Below, piece by piece: positions 52,784-63,200 of a stretch of DNA of 64,000 nt. Under the pieces are notes generated by a model. It was not told the origin of the DNA, did no database searches, and was given only the letters and a program-made list of their open reading frames with translations. The stretch is from GYS-P2D sp964414425 (GTDB taxonomy: Bacteria; Bacteroidota; Bacteroidia; Chitinophagales; Saprospiraceae): contig CAYPWL010000007.1 in NCBI GenBank assembly GCA_964414425.1, positions 1-64,000 on the forward strand. Reading direction: 5' to 3'. The position numbers and the translations under genes are program-made. How positions within the stretch are numbered: position 1 is the stretch's first letter; the number at the start of each line of letters is the position of its first letter.

Positions 52784-54172
52784 ATGACATCTAAAGATTC
52801 GAAGAAATACCGTATTTTACTCGTATCTATTAACCTTATAAATTATAGACAATTGAGAGTTATAAAGATGGTCTTTATCATGGTCAGTACCTTGCCGCTG
52901 ATCCAAGCCTGTAATTCTAAATCTTCAAATGCTGGTTCTTCAACACAAGAACAAGATGGATGGGTTTCGATATTTAATGGAGAAAATTTAGATGGCTGGA
53001 TAAATCATGGTCTAGAGAAGTGGTATGTGGAGAAAGGTGAAATCATCTGTGAAAGTGGCTCTGCTGAGGAGTATGGATATCTATCAACTGAAAAATTTTA
53101 TGATAACTATGAGTTAACCTTAGAGTTCAAGCAGGAGGCTAATGGGAACTCTGGAGTTTTCTTTAGGTCCACATTAGAAGGTGTCAAGATAAGTGGATGG
53201 CAGGTAGAAGTAGCGCCACCAGAAAACCATACGGGCGGCATATATGAATCGTATGGTCGAGGATGGCTGATACAACCCGAGCCTCATAAAGACGCTGCAT
53301 TAAAAATGGGTGATTGGAACTTGATGAGAATCATGGTAGCTAATGATAAAGTGACAACTTGGCTCAACGGTCAAGAAATGGTGTCTATCAAGGACACTAA
53401 AATAGGTCAAGGCAAAGGCGCCATAGCCCTGCAGATACATGATGGAGGAGGTATTAAAGTGCGATGGAGGAACCTAAAGGTAAGAGAGATAAGTGAGGTA
53501 GAAGCTGAGGAGTTTGCCGCTGACATGACTGATACGTGGGATTTTATTTTTGATGGTATCAGTATGGATGGATGGCGAGCTTACAATGGAGAAGCGATGC
53601 CTCCACAATGGGTGGTGAAAGACGGTATATTAACATTTGATGCAGAGCTCAAACTGGAAGAAGAGTTCACTGGAGGCAAGGACATTATATATGCTGATCA
53701 AGAGTATGCTGAGTTTGATTTAGCATTTGACTGGAAAATACCTGAGGGTGGTAATAGCGGAGTATTCTATCATCTCAAGGAGGGCTATGACGCACCTTGG
53801 ATGATTAGTCCAGAGTACCAACTGATTGATGATGCTGGTTGGGAGAGGTTAAATAATGCAACATTGGAGGGCGCTCAAAAAGTAGGATCAGACTATGCCA
53901 TGTATGCGGCGGATGATCAAACCAAAGTAATTAAGCCAGCTGGAGAGTGGAACAGCTCGAGAATCAGATTTACTAAGGATCAAGTTGAGTATTTTCTCAA
54001 TGGTGCCAAAACGGTTTCCTTCGTGCCATGGTCTGAAGATTGGGAAAAAAGAAGGAGTAATGGTAAGTGGAAGGACTTTCCTGACTATGGTAAGTTTAAG
54101 TCTGGGTTCATTGGTTTTCAAGATCATGACAGCCCACTCTGGTTTAAAAATATTAAGATCAAACAGCTCTAA
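52784..54172 (+). CDS. DUF1080 lipoprotein with two 3-keto-glycoside hydrolase-like domains
   Basis: A protein of about 462 aa from the ATG at 52784; several starts are possible. The lipobox P-L-I-Q-A-C suggests that translation may really begin at the TTG at 52853 or ATG at 52868. Two DUF1080 (3-keto-disaccharide hydrolase) domains follow, each with a G-W-V-S-I-F-N-G-E-N-L-D-G-W-like opening and G-N-S-G-V-F-(F/Y) core. Family members act on 3-keto-glycosides in the periplasm. The Gfo/Idh/MocA gene starts 9 bases later and may make or use the 3-keto sugar. Confidence 0.8.
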   Translation: MTSKDSKKYRILLVSINLINYRQLRVIKMVFIMVSTLPLIQACNSKSSNAGSSTQEQDGWVSIFNGENLDGWINHGLEKWYVEKGEIICESGSAEEYGYLSTEKFYDNYELTLEFKQEANGNSGVFFRSTLEGVKISGWQVEVAPPENHTGGIYESYGRGWLIQPEPHKDAALKMGDWNLMRIMVANDKVTTWLNGQEMVSIKDTKIGQGKGAIALQIHDGGGIKVRWRNLKVREISEVEAEEFAADMTDTWDFIFDGISMDGWRAYNGEAMPPQWVVKDGILTFDAELKLEEEFTGGKDIIYADQEYAEFDLAFDWKIPEGGNSGVFYHLKEGYDAPWMISPEYQLIDDAGWERLNNATLEGAQKVGSDYAMYAADDQTKVIKPAGEWNSSRIRFTKDQVEYFLNGAKTVSFVPWSEDWEKRRSNGKWKDFPDYGKFKSGFIGFQDHDSPLWFKNIKIKQL

Positions 54173-54181
54173 ATAAAGTAT

Positions 54182-55552
54182 ATGGGTAATCGGAGAGAAT
54201 TTATCAAAAAATCGGGGCTATTAGCGACCTCACTGACTGTTTCAGGAGGTGCACTGCTCAGCTCTTGCCAAGATAAGGCAGTTGTTAAGAAACTTAGTTC
54301 ACTCAGAACGGCACACATTGGAGTCGGAGGAATGGGCATGGAGGATCTAAAAGCCATGGCAACTCATGCAAAAGTGATCGTTACTGCGCTATGTGATGTG
54401 GACTCAAGGGCGCTATCCGCTGCTCATGAGATGTTTCCTGAGGCAAAGATCTACAAAGACTATCGGACTATGCTGAAGGAAATGAAGGATATGGTTGATG
54501 CCGTAGTGGTCTCAACGCCAGATCATACTCATGCACCAGCATCTATGATGGCTATGGAGATGAATAAACCTGTCTACTGCCAGAAGCCACTAACGCATCA
54601 TGTGTCAGAGGCAAGAGCTATGAGTAAGATTGCAAAAGAGAAGAACCTTGTGACTCAGATGGGGATCCAAGTACATTCTTTCTATGATTATAAGTTAGCC
54701 ACACAGTTGATTCAGTCGGGGATCATTGGCAAGGTCAGCAAAGTGTATGCTTGGTCACCAAAGAATTGGGGATATGACGGCCCAGCTCCCACTACTACTG
54801 ATCCTGTACCAGATTATCTCGATTGGAACTTATGGTTGGGAACAGCCAAGCATAGAGATTACAAGGATGGCATGTATCATACTATGAACTGGCGTAAGGT
54901 TGTAGACTATGGTTGTGGTACTTTAGGAGATATGGGGGTACATATTTTTGATACACCGTATAATGCCTTGCAGCTTGATGTGCCCAACACGATCAAAAAT
55001 GAATGTCGACCTCCAAATGAATTCGGTTTTCCAGAGCATAACGTGGTGACCTATGAGTTTCCAGGTACTAAGTACACTACGGATAATTTCAAGTGGATCT
55101 GGTATGATGGTACTGGTGCACCAGAACAAAGCGATGAGCTAAAACTCCCTGTAGAGGACGAATCACTTCCAGAGCAAGGAGCCATGTTCGTAGGGGAGAA
55201 GGGTAGGTTATTACTACCTCACTTTATGGAACTACCAAGACTTATAGTAGATGGAGAGTATCAGAAGCTTGATCTCAGTATAATTGACGAGAGTGTGCTC
55301 GAGTCACCTCCAGCAGAAAGAGACTACGGACAAGAGAGCGTTACTCATTATCATGAGTTTATTGAGGCTTGTATGGACAATGGTGAGTGTACTGCACCGT
55401 TTTCTTATGCATCACGATTGACCGAGACCATTTTACTCGGAGTTATTGCAGGATATTTTCCTAATGAGACCCTGCATTGGGATAGTGAGAGTTCTAAGTT
55501 TGCGGAAGAGGAGGCTAATCAGTTTCTCGATGTTCCATATCGGACATTTTAG
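54182..55552 (+). CDS. Tat-exported Gfo/Idh/MocA-family oxidoreductase
   Basis: A 456-aa NAD(P)-dependent sugar dehydrogenase-like protein. The N-terminus R-R-E-F-I-K-K-S (4-11) is a twin-arginine signal, so it folds in the cytosol and is exported, perhaps with Cys29 lipidated (L-L-S-S-C). The Rossmann core starts A-H-I-G-V-G-G-M-G-M, and C-Q-K-P-L-T-H is the family E-K-P-like catalytic segment. It follows the DUF1080 gene by 9 bases. Together they fit 3-keto-sugar metabolism; the sugar is unknown. Confidence 0.82.
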   Translation: MGNRREFIKKSGLLATSLTVSGGALLSSCQDKAVVKKLSSLRTAHIGVGGMGMEDLKAMATHAKVIVTALCDVDSRALSAAHEMFPEAKIYKDYRTMLKEMKDMVDAVVVSTPDHTHAPASMMAMEMNKPVYCQKPLTHHVSEARAMSKIAKEKNLVTQMGIQVHSFYDYKLATQLIQSGIIGKVSKVYAWSPKNWGYDGPAPTTTDPVPDYLDWNLWLGTAKHRDYKDGMYHTMNWRKVVDYGCGTLGDMGVHIFDTPYNALQLDVPNTIKNECRPPNEFGFPEHNVVTYEFPGTKYTTDNFKWIWYDGTGAPEQSDELKLPVEDESLPEQGAMFVGEKGRLLLPHFMELPRLIVDGEYQKLDLSIIDESVLESPPAERDYGQESVTHYHEFIEACMDNGECTAPFSYASRLTETILLGVIAGYFPNETLHWDSESSKFAEEEANQFLDVPYRTF

Positions 55553-55579
55553 ATCTCGAGGGCTCTCGTCAGATAAGTC

Positions 55580-56290
55580 TTAGAGATCATATAGGTCTTT
55601 CAGTGATTGTATTGCATTTTTTGTCTCAACGGTGGCTGGTCCTTTAAAAACTTTAAGTCGACTTGATTGACTGAGCTCATAGTTGATGTTGGGATTTGGA
55701 TCAATGTAATATATAGGAGCTTCTGGACGTGCATATGCCGTTAAACTTGCTGCTGGATACACCTGCATAGATGTTCCTATGATAATGATAGCCTCACTTT
55801 CTTCTATAACTCTAATAGCTTTCTCAATCATTGGTACTGCCTCTCCAAACCATACGATATATGGTCTCATCTGATATCCTTTGGGACATTTATCTGATAG
55901 CTGAATATCGCCATCCCAAGTCTTTACATAAGTAGGATCACCCGTACTTGACGCTTTAAAAAGCTCGCCATGCAAGTGAATGATATGAGATGAGCCGGCT
56001 CTCTCATGAAGGTCATCTACATTCTGAGTGATTACAGTGATGTTAAAGTATTCCTCCATCATGGCAATGTCCAAATGTGCTCGATTAGGTTCTACCTCCT
56101 TTAGTTGTTTTCTCCTTTGATTGTAAAACTCTAATACCAAAGCGGGATTATTATTAAAACCTTCAGGACTTGCAACCTCCATAACGTCATGGCCTTCCCA
56201 AAGCCCGTCAGCATCTCTGAATGTTTTTATACCACTTTCAGCGCTGATACCAGCTCCAGTTAAAATCGAAATGTGCTTTTTTGTTGACAT
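55580..56290 (-). CDS. cobB: NAD-dependent protein deacylase (sirtuin, class III-like)
   Basis: A 236-aa sirtuin that removes acyl groups from protein lysines with NAD. G-A-G-I-S-A-E-S-G-I (12-21), T-Q-N-V-D-D-L-H (88-95) and the catalytic His107 are present. Tyr56 and Arg59 (Y-N-Q-R) are the pair that selects succinyl and malonyl groups in class III sirtuins. The four zinc-binding cysteines of most sirtuins are missing; only Cys135 lies in that region. The start is divergent from the 438-base gap before PorP/SprF. Confidence 0.88.
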   Translation of the reverse strand: MSTKKHISILTGAGISAESGIKTFRDADGLWEGHDVMEVASPEGFNNNPALVLEFYNQRRKQLKEVEPNRAHLDIAMMEEYFNITVITQNVDDLHERAGSSHIIHLHGELFKASSTGDPTYVKTWDGDIQLSDKCPKGYQMRPYIVWFGEAVPMIEKAIRVIEESEAIIIIGTSMQVYPAASLTAYARPEAPIYYIDPNPNINYELSQSSRLKVFKGPATVETKNAIQSLKDLYDL

Positions 56291-56332
56291 AAGTTAATTA
56301 GGCATGAATGAAAGGTGAACTCACTACAGCTA

Positions 56333-56400
56333 CTTTAGATTATATAATGTTAAAATTATAAAATGTAGGGTTTATACATTGAGCAATAAGGGTTAACTCC
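56333..56400 (+). repeat. direct repeat copy A
   Basis: First copy of the imperfect 68-bp direct repeat. It ends in AGGGTTAACTCC (56389-56400), whose reverse complement GGAGTTAACCCT lies at 12979-12990. Confidence 0.7.
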
Positions 56401-56466
56401 TATTCACTAGGGATTATATTGCCATTGTTAATTGGAAATAGACTGAAAGTGATATGAAATTGAGCT

Positions 56467-56533
56467 CTTTAGATGATATAATGTTAAAATCATGAAATGT
56501 AATGTTTATTTGCTCAGAAATCAGGGTTAACTC
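56467..56533 (+). repeat. direct repeat copy B
   Basis: Second copy, with roughly one mismatch in five relative to copy A. It ends in CAGGGTTAACTC (56522-56533), whose reverse complement is exact at 12980-12991. Confidence 0.7.
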
Positions 56534-56728
56534 GTGCTCAGTATGTTTATATATTGTTATTTTTAATATACATTAAATGTCTTATCTGTAAATTACATTA
56601 CACAGACCGACTTATTCGGGGTAAATTTACGCAGTAGAAGTGACAATCAGATTGGATGAATCTCAGTCATTGTGGTTGAAACACTATACTTGTTTGCAAT
56701 AAACATGAACAAAAACTGATAATTTGGA

Positions 56729-57760
56729 ATGAAAAGGCTAATTATACTTTTTCTATTCTCTGCTTTTGTTGACGCAGTTGTGGCTCAGGATATTCATTAT
56801 TCTCAGTTCTATAATTCGCCTCTCAACATAAATCCAGCAAAAACAGGGATTTTTAATGGCGACAAAAGAATAAATCTCAGCCATCGCAATCAATGGAGAT
56901 CCATTGTTCCGTGGACTACGTTTACGGCGTCGTATGATCAAAAGTTTTATCCCAAAAAGGATAGAGACTATTTCTTTTCTGGAGGGGTATTACTAAACTA
57001 TGACAGCCAAGAACGTTTAGGTGATTTAAATCTCTTTAATATCAACCTGACAGGTTCATACACGTACATTCTAAACGAGAACAATCTTCTCACAGGAGGA
57101 TTGTTGTTAGGATTTGCCAACCGAGCAGTGGATATCAATTCACTTACTTGGGATGCGCAATGGAATGGAGCAACTTTTGACCCTTCACTTGATCCTAATG
57201 AGTTGTTAGATGCACGGAGTACATCCTTCTTGGAGACAGGTTTAGGCATTAATTATAGGTGGCAAAAATCTAAGAGAACTAAACTCGATTTAGGAGTAGG
57301 GGTATATCATTTTGCAGAGCCCAACGTCGCATTCAGAGATGACTTAGAAGATATCAATCTCTCGAGGAGATTTTCCTTGACAGGAGTTGGAACATTCCAA
57401 TTGTCTGATAAATTTGATTTGCAACTGAACGCTTTGGGCCAGATACAAGGACCTAATAATGTATACACAGTTGGAGGTTTAGGTAAGATTCATGTAAATC
57501 AGCAAAGAGGGAAAGAGACAGAACTGCACCTTGGAGTTGGATATCGTACAACTGGCACGATATGGCCAATCATAGCCTTGCAATACCAAAACTTCTATAT
57601 ATCTGGTAGTTATGATATAGACATTTCTGATTTCAGTGACTTGGGTGGTGTTCTTACTGGAGACAACAGGCACAACCCCAGCACATTTGAATTGCATTTC
57701 ACTTACATCATAACTAATGTTAAACCATTTAAAAAGGTGAAGGTATGTCCGATATTCTAA
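56729..57760 (+). CDS. PorP/SprF-family T9SS outer-membrane protein
   Basis: A 343-aa protein with a signal peptide (about 1-19, A-V-V-A-Q) and a predicted outer-membrane beta-barrel. Q-D-I-H-Y-S-Q-F-Y-N-S-P-L-N-I-N-P-A (20-37) is the typical PorP/SprF opening. In this family SprF helps deliver or anchor partner adhesins exported by T9SS. The next gene starts 11 bases after its stop (or overlaps by 16 with an earlier ATG). The giant repeat protein two genes on is a likely client. Confidence 0.9.
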   Translation: MKRLIILFLFSAFVDAVVAQDIHYSQFYNSPLNINPAKTGIFNGDKRINLSHRNQWRSIVPWTTFTASYDQKFYPKKDRDYFFSGGVLLNYDSQERLGDLNLFNINLTGSYTYILNENNLLTGGLLLGFANRAVDINSLTWDAQWNGATFDPSLDPNELLDARSTSFLETGLGINYRWQKSKRTKLDLGVGVYHFAEPNVAFRDDLEDINLSRRFSLTGVGTFQLSDKFDLQLNALGQIQGPNNVYTVGGLGKIHVNQQRGKETELHLGVGYRTTGTIWPIIALQYQNFYISGSYDIDISDFSDLGGVLTGDNRHNPSTFELHFTYIITNVKPFKKVKVCPIF

Positions 57761-57771
57761 GAGGAACGAGA

Positions 57772-60210
57772 ATGAGATTAAAGAATATCCTATTAGCTGG
57801 AGTACTTAGCGCAGTTTGTTTTGTTGGGTATGGACAGAATTTAGGACAGTATATATCTGCAGCAGAAGAGTCTTTTCGTGGAGAAGATTACTATAGCGCG
57901 CTTTCATATTATTTGGAAGCAATACAGTTTGATACATCTGACATAGATGTGATGTATGATATTGCCGAGTCAGCAAGATTGTTTGATTCTTACAATATCT
58001 CCAAAAAGTATTATACAAAGGTAGTGGATTTAGATGATACCAATACTTATCCATTGGCACCATTCTATCTCGGAGAAATGTCACAGATAACAGGTGACTA
58101 TCAATCTGCAATTACATACTATAACTTATATCTGTCTGAGCAAGAAGGAGAAGATGAATATCTAACTGCTAAAGCTAAGAAGGAAATAAGCTCGGCGGAG
58201 TGGTCACTTGAGATGGCAGATAATGTCCAGGAAAATATAACCGTCCAGAGATACGGTGATGAAATCAACACTGAGTACTCCGAGTTCGGAGCTACCAAAA
58301 CTGATGATGGAGTAATATATAGTTCCTTGGCTTTTCAAACAGAAGAGGAGAGAAATATCCCTACTAAGGCGATCTCTAAGATTGTCAAGTCGACCAGCGA
58401 AGGTGTACAAGATTCTTATGCTGAATTAAATCGAGCTAACTTAAATACGGCTCACACAACATTCAACACTAATAACTCAAGGATCTATTATACCATATGC
58501 GATTATCTCAATGCCAATGATATCAGATGTGATCTATACAGTAGAGCCATCTTAGGTGATGGTACGTATGGTGAAGAAACTAAATTGCCAGACCACATTA
58601 ATGGTAGTGCGCACACCTCGACTCAGCCAAACGTGGCATTTGATAGCGATTTAGGAAAGGAGGTACTCTACTTTAGTTCTGATAGAGATGGCGGTGAGGG
58701 TAAAATGGATCTATGGTACGTAACAATCGATGGTTTAGATAAGTATTCTGATCCAGTAAATTTGAGTGGTCTCAATACTGCCGAAGATGATATCACACCA
58801 TTCTATCATGCCAATTCTCAAGTGCTATATTTCAGTTCTGAAGGTTATACTTCATTAGGAGGATTTGATATATATAGATCTCCTAAGGATAACGGAACTT
58901 TTGGAGAGGTCGAGAACTTAGGATTGCCAATCAATAGTAGCTATAATGATGTCTACTACAATCTTGATGATGATGGAGAAACTGCTTTATTTTCTTCCAA
59001 CCGTACAGGAGCTAAGTTCGTAGATCCGCTCAACGAATCATGTTGTTACGACATTTTCGAGTCTGACATCGAGGAAGTTATCATCAATCTGAATGCGCTC
59101 ACATTTGATGCAACTACGTTGGATACACTGACAGATGTAAAAGTTGATTTGATATGTGCTGATAATGGACAGATCATGGATACGCGCTCAAATGTCGCTG
59201 GTGCTGACCATCCGTTTACGCTTGAGCGAGGTAAGGAATATTTAGTCGTAAGTTCTAAGGAGGGATATGCACCTGATACGATGTTGCTGAACACGAATAG
59301 GATTTATTCGTCAGAGGATATTGTCAGAAAAGTATTCTTGAAGAGAAATTCTTTGGATTTATTGGTTTACACCTATGATGATATTAGCAAGTTGGCTTTG
59401 CCAGGTACCACTGTCAAACTCATAGATCTTACAGACGGAACTGTCCAGGAAAAAGTAATAACTAATGAAGAAGCTAACGATTTCTCATTTACGGTAATAC
59501 CAGGACATGAGTATCAAATAATTGGATTCAGAGATCGCTATGGAGAGGCAAGTACTATGTTTAAAGCTATTGACGAAGACGGTACAGGAATCATTACAAG
59601 AAAGCTATACTTAGAGAGACGAGATCTTAATATCTATCTACCTCTTGCGCTTTATTTTGATAATGATGAGCCGAATAAAAGATCTGTTAGCCTGACTACT
59701 GACAAAGATTATACAGAGACCTTTGATGAATACATCTTCCGTAAGCAACAGTTTAAGGACGAGTATACCAAAGGGATGTCTGATACCGAGATGGGTTTAG
59801 GCGAGTCACGTCTCGAGGATTTCTTTGAGAACGACGTCAAAAATGGTTTTGATAACTATCAGCAATTCTTACAAGCCATGTTGAAGCAACTGGATAAAGG
59901 AAGAACCTTTGAATTAAGCATCAGAGGATTTGCAAGTCCACGTGCTGATACAAGGTACAACTTGGCATTAAGTCAGAGAAGAGTAATATCTGTCGAAAAT
60001 GATATCAGATCTTTTGCGGACGGAGCTTTGACCACGTTCATTGATAATGGTCAATTAAAGATTACTCAATTGTCTTATGGTGAAAATTTAGCACCCGAAG
60101 GCATCAGTGATGTCTTTAGAGATAGAAGAAACTCTATATATAGCCCAGAGGCCTCTAAGGAGCGCCGAGTGGAGATAGTCGAGATCAAAACACAACTCTT
60201 TAACGAATAA
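57772..60210 (+). CDS. PorE-like TPR/PD40/OmpA outer-membrane protein
   Basis: An 812-aa envelope protein. I start it at the ATG at 57772 because it gives a good signal peptide (M-R-L-K-N-I-L-L-A-G ... Y-G-Q); an ATG at 57745 overlaps the previous gene. TPR-like repeats come first (about 25-150), then PD40/WD-like strands with Y-F-S-S-D-R-D-G-G and L-F-S-S-N-R-T-G (about 200-430). Carboxypeptidase-regulatory-like beta domains follow. An OmpA-type domain ends the protein (G-F-A-S-P-R-A-D-T-R-Y-N-L-A-L-S-Q-R-R), with an extra ~90 residues after its first strand. It probably ties the T9SS to peptidoglycan. Confidence 0.87.
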   Translation: MRLKNILLAGVLSAVCFVGYGQNLGQYISAAEESFRGEDYYSALSYYLEAIQFDTSDIDVMYDIAESARLFDSYNISKKYYTKVVDLDDTNTYPLAPFYLGEMSQITGDYQSAITYYNLYLSEQEGEDEYLTAKAKKEISSAEWSLEMADNVQENITVQRYGDEINTEYSEFGATKTDDGVIYSSLAFQTEEERNIPTKAISKIVKSTSEGVQDSYAELNRANLNTAHTTFNTNNSRIYYTICDYLNANDIRCDLYSRAILGDGTYGEETKLPDHINGSAHTSTQPNVAFDSDLGKEVLYFSSDRDGGEGKMDLWYVTIDGLDKYSDPVNLSGLNTAEDDITPFYHANSQVLYFSSEGYTSLGGFDIYRSPKDNGTFGEVENLGLPINSSYNDVYYNLDDDGETALFSSNRTGAKFVDPLNESCCYDIFESDIEEVIINLNALTFDATTLDTLTDVKVDLICADNGQIMDTRSNVAGADHPFTLERGKEYLVVSSKEGYAPDTMLLNTNRIYSSEDIVRKVFLKRNSLDLLVYTYDDISKLALPGTTVKLIDLTDGTVQEKVITNEEANDFSFTVIPGHEYQIIGFRDRYGEASTMFKAIDEDGTGIITRKLYLERRDLNIYLPLALYFDNDEPNKRSVSLTTDKDYTETFDEYIFRKQQFKDEYTKGMSDTEMGLGESRLEDFFENDVKNGFDNYQQFLQAMLKQLDKGRTFELSIRGFASPRADTRYNLALSQRRVISVENDIRSFADGALTTFIDNGQLKITQLSYGENLAPEGISDVFRDRRNSIYSPEASKERRVEIVEIKTQLFNE

Positions 60211-60222
60211 TATTCATTCATA

Positions 60223-63200
60223 ATGAACCAGATAGATAGAATGAGTAAAATACCATATATGAAAAGTGTTCGACACGTGCTACTGGCACTGATAGGGCTT
60301 TTTATACTAAGTCCTACTCAAGTTAGTGCAACACACATTGTTGGCTCTGATATGAACTTTCGTTGTTTAGGCAACGACTTTTATGAAGTAACACTTACGG
60401 TACGTAGAGATTGTATTAATGGTGCCGATGATGCCCCATTTGATGATCCTGCCTCTATAGGTATTTTCGATGCCTTCGGCAACTTACAGCCAGTTTTAGG
60501 AACCTTTGGACAAGTGTTTTTGCCATTTGAGGGATCCGATAGAATTGATGGCTCTTTACCTGAGTGCAGCTTTTTAGGTGGTGGAGTATGTGTAGATGAA
60601 GCGACATACACGGGCATCGTCTTCTTACCATTTAGAGATGATGGCTACTTTTTGGCTTATCAGAGATGCTGTCGAAATGTAACCCTTAACAATATTATAG
60701 ACCCAACAGAGACTGGGACGACTAAGTTTGTTTGTCTTACAGAGACAACACTTAATGAATGCAATAGTAGTCCATCTTTTGGGGAATTCCCAGAATTAGT
60801 GATCTGTGCTAATGAGCCAATTGATTTTGACCATTCGGCCAAAGATTTAGATGGTGACTCTTTAGTTTATAGGCTGTTCACGCCACACAGTGGTGCGACT
60901 CGTGATATGCCTAAACCACAGCCTCCACAAGGCGCTCCATATGATACGGTGGTATACAGTCAAGGTTTTTCATTAGGCAACCTATTAGGAGGTGATCCAT
61001 TGAGAATAGATCCACAAACTGGTGTTATCACTGGTACTCCCAATACTGTTGGACAATTCTTGGTAGGAGTATTAGTAGAGGAGTGGAGAGATGGAGAGTT
61101 ATTATCTAAAGTAAGACGAGACTTTGAGTACAATGTTAGAGCATGTGAGGATATCGCTCTTACTGATTTTGATGTAGAGAATGATCTCGTCTGTGATGGT
61201 TTGACCATTAATACAATAAACACCTCTCCTGGCAATTTTGCTTACGAGTGGGACTTTAATTATCCTTCTGGTGATCCAGCATTTAGGTCTACAGAAGAAT
61301 CACCCTCGTTCACTTATCCGGCACCTGGATTTTATAGAATCAGTTTGACCTCTATAGACCCTGCTGACGGTTGTGAGGTTACGGTAATAGAAGAGATCGG
61401 GGTCTTTGAATCCAATATTACAGGTACCATAGAATGCAACATTGGAGATTGTGTGAATGGTACTGTACCGGTAACTTTAAGCACAAATGCTATGGATCCT
61501 AACTCTCCGATAAGAGAGTTTAGATGGAATATTACAACCGCTAATTCAAGACAAACACTTTTGGGTCAGAACATAGAGGTCTCATTTGCTTGTGACGACA
61601 TAGTTAATGTTGAACTTCAAGTAACTACTCAAAACGGTTGTGATATTACTATAGAGAAAAGAGATGTCTTAAATACAGCTGGACTTGATGATCCACTCAT
61701 TGATCCAATCGGTGATGAAGATGAAGATGGAAATGTTGTAGTAACCATATGTCAAGGAGAGAGTACTGACTTATTTGACAATGCAGTAGATGGTGTAATC
61801 TACACGTTTACACCTATGGATGGTTTGAAGTTTACGGACACTATTAATTTCAGTGATCCAGTCGCATGTCCAGATGTAACGACCAAGTTTGTTGTTACTG
61901 CTACCGATGGCGTCAGAACGGATACTGCATGTGTCACTGTGAATGTTGCAGAAAACCCAATGGTCGAAACAAGTGCGGATTCACTTGTGATCTGCGAAGG
62001 GGCTATTCAACGTATCGCTATTACGACCGATCAGACCAACACCATTACCTTCGAGACTACAGAGGGGGTGTTAACTGACGGAATATTCAGTCCTGATAAT
62101 CCTGGATTCAGAGTAGGAGAGCAAGGAGGAGTATTTGTCTTTACAGTCTCAGATGGACAGTGTACTACTACAGATTCAATTACATTCCTAAATACCATCA
62201 TTACAGAAGTAGATGAGGTAGAAGCAGCAATAGATACGACCACTACATTCAATAGTACGACTAACGTATTTACGTTTACAATTAATGAAGAAGAACTCTT
62301 AGAAAGTTTTGATATCGTATCTATCAGATTTACCATCGAAGCAGACGGAGTCTTAGTAGGTGAAGGTAGCGGTTCGGATATTGCACTCGAGTTACCTGAT
62401 GGTACACTCAATGCAAGGGTTATACTATACTTTACTGACAGCAATGGTTGTGAGTACACGTTAATATTTAATATACCGATCAACGATGATGTTATTGATG
62501 ATGATGAGAATGGGCTCATTGACCCTATAGGAGATGTAGATGGTGAGGGTAATGCGACAGTAACAATATGTCGAGGTGATAATACACCATTATTCGATCG
62601 CTCATTTGACGGAGTAACATATACATTCTCTCCGATGGATGGCTTAAAGTTTACTGATACAATCAATTTCAGTGATCCGGTTGCATGTCCTGATTCAACA
62701 ACTAAATATGTTGTAACAGCTACAGATGGAGTAATCTCGGATACAGTGTGTATTACAGTCTTCGTTGTTGATAGACCTACTTTCGAAACGAGTAGTGAGT
62801 CTATCACGGTGTGTGAAGGTGGATTTGAAGGATTCATGATTAATACAGATCCTAATAATACGATCACATTTCAAAATCCTGATGGACTTGATTTTGTAAA
62901 TCCAATTGATCCTAATAATCCCATGATACGTGGCACAGAGCAAGGTGGCTTTATCGTGTTTGACGTATCTAATGGGGTATGTTTTGTGCGTGACTCTATC
63001 CCAGTTTCAGTAATACTTACAGAAGTTGATGAGGTTGAAGCGGCTATTGATACTGTCGTATCATTTGATGCAAGTGAGAATAGATTAATGGTTAGCATTA
63101 ATGAGGAAGAATTAAGAGAGATGTTTGATATCGTATCGATCCGTTATACTGTAGAAGCTGGTGGACAGTTATTCGAAGGTCCTGGATCAGATATAGATCT

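Larger units (their letters stand above)
56291..56728. promoter_or_regulatory. 438-base AT-rich region with ~68-bp direct repeat
   Basis: No gene is supported here. Bases 56333-56400 and 56467-56533 are imperfect copies 134 bases apart; both start CTTTAGAT, share ATATAATGTTAAAAT and end AGGGTTAACTC. The region separates the sirtuin gene from PorP/SprF and probably contains the control signals of one or both. Confidence 0.6.

Noticed and set aside
62031..62867. A 278-aa antisense open frame
   Set aside because: It is Ser/Thr/Val-rich low-complexity sequence opposite the repeats of the giant protein, with no domain or start context.
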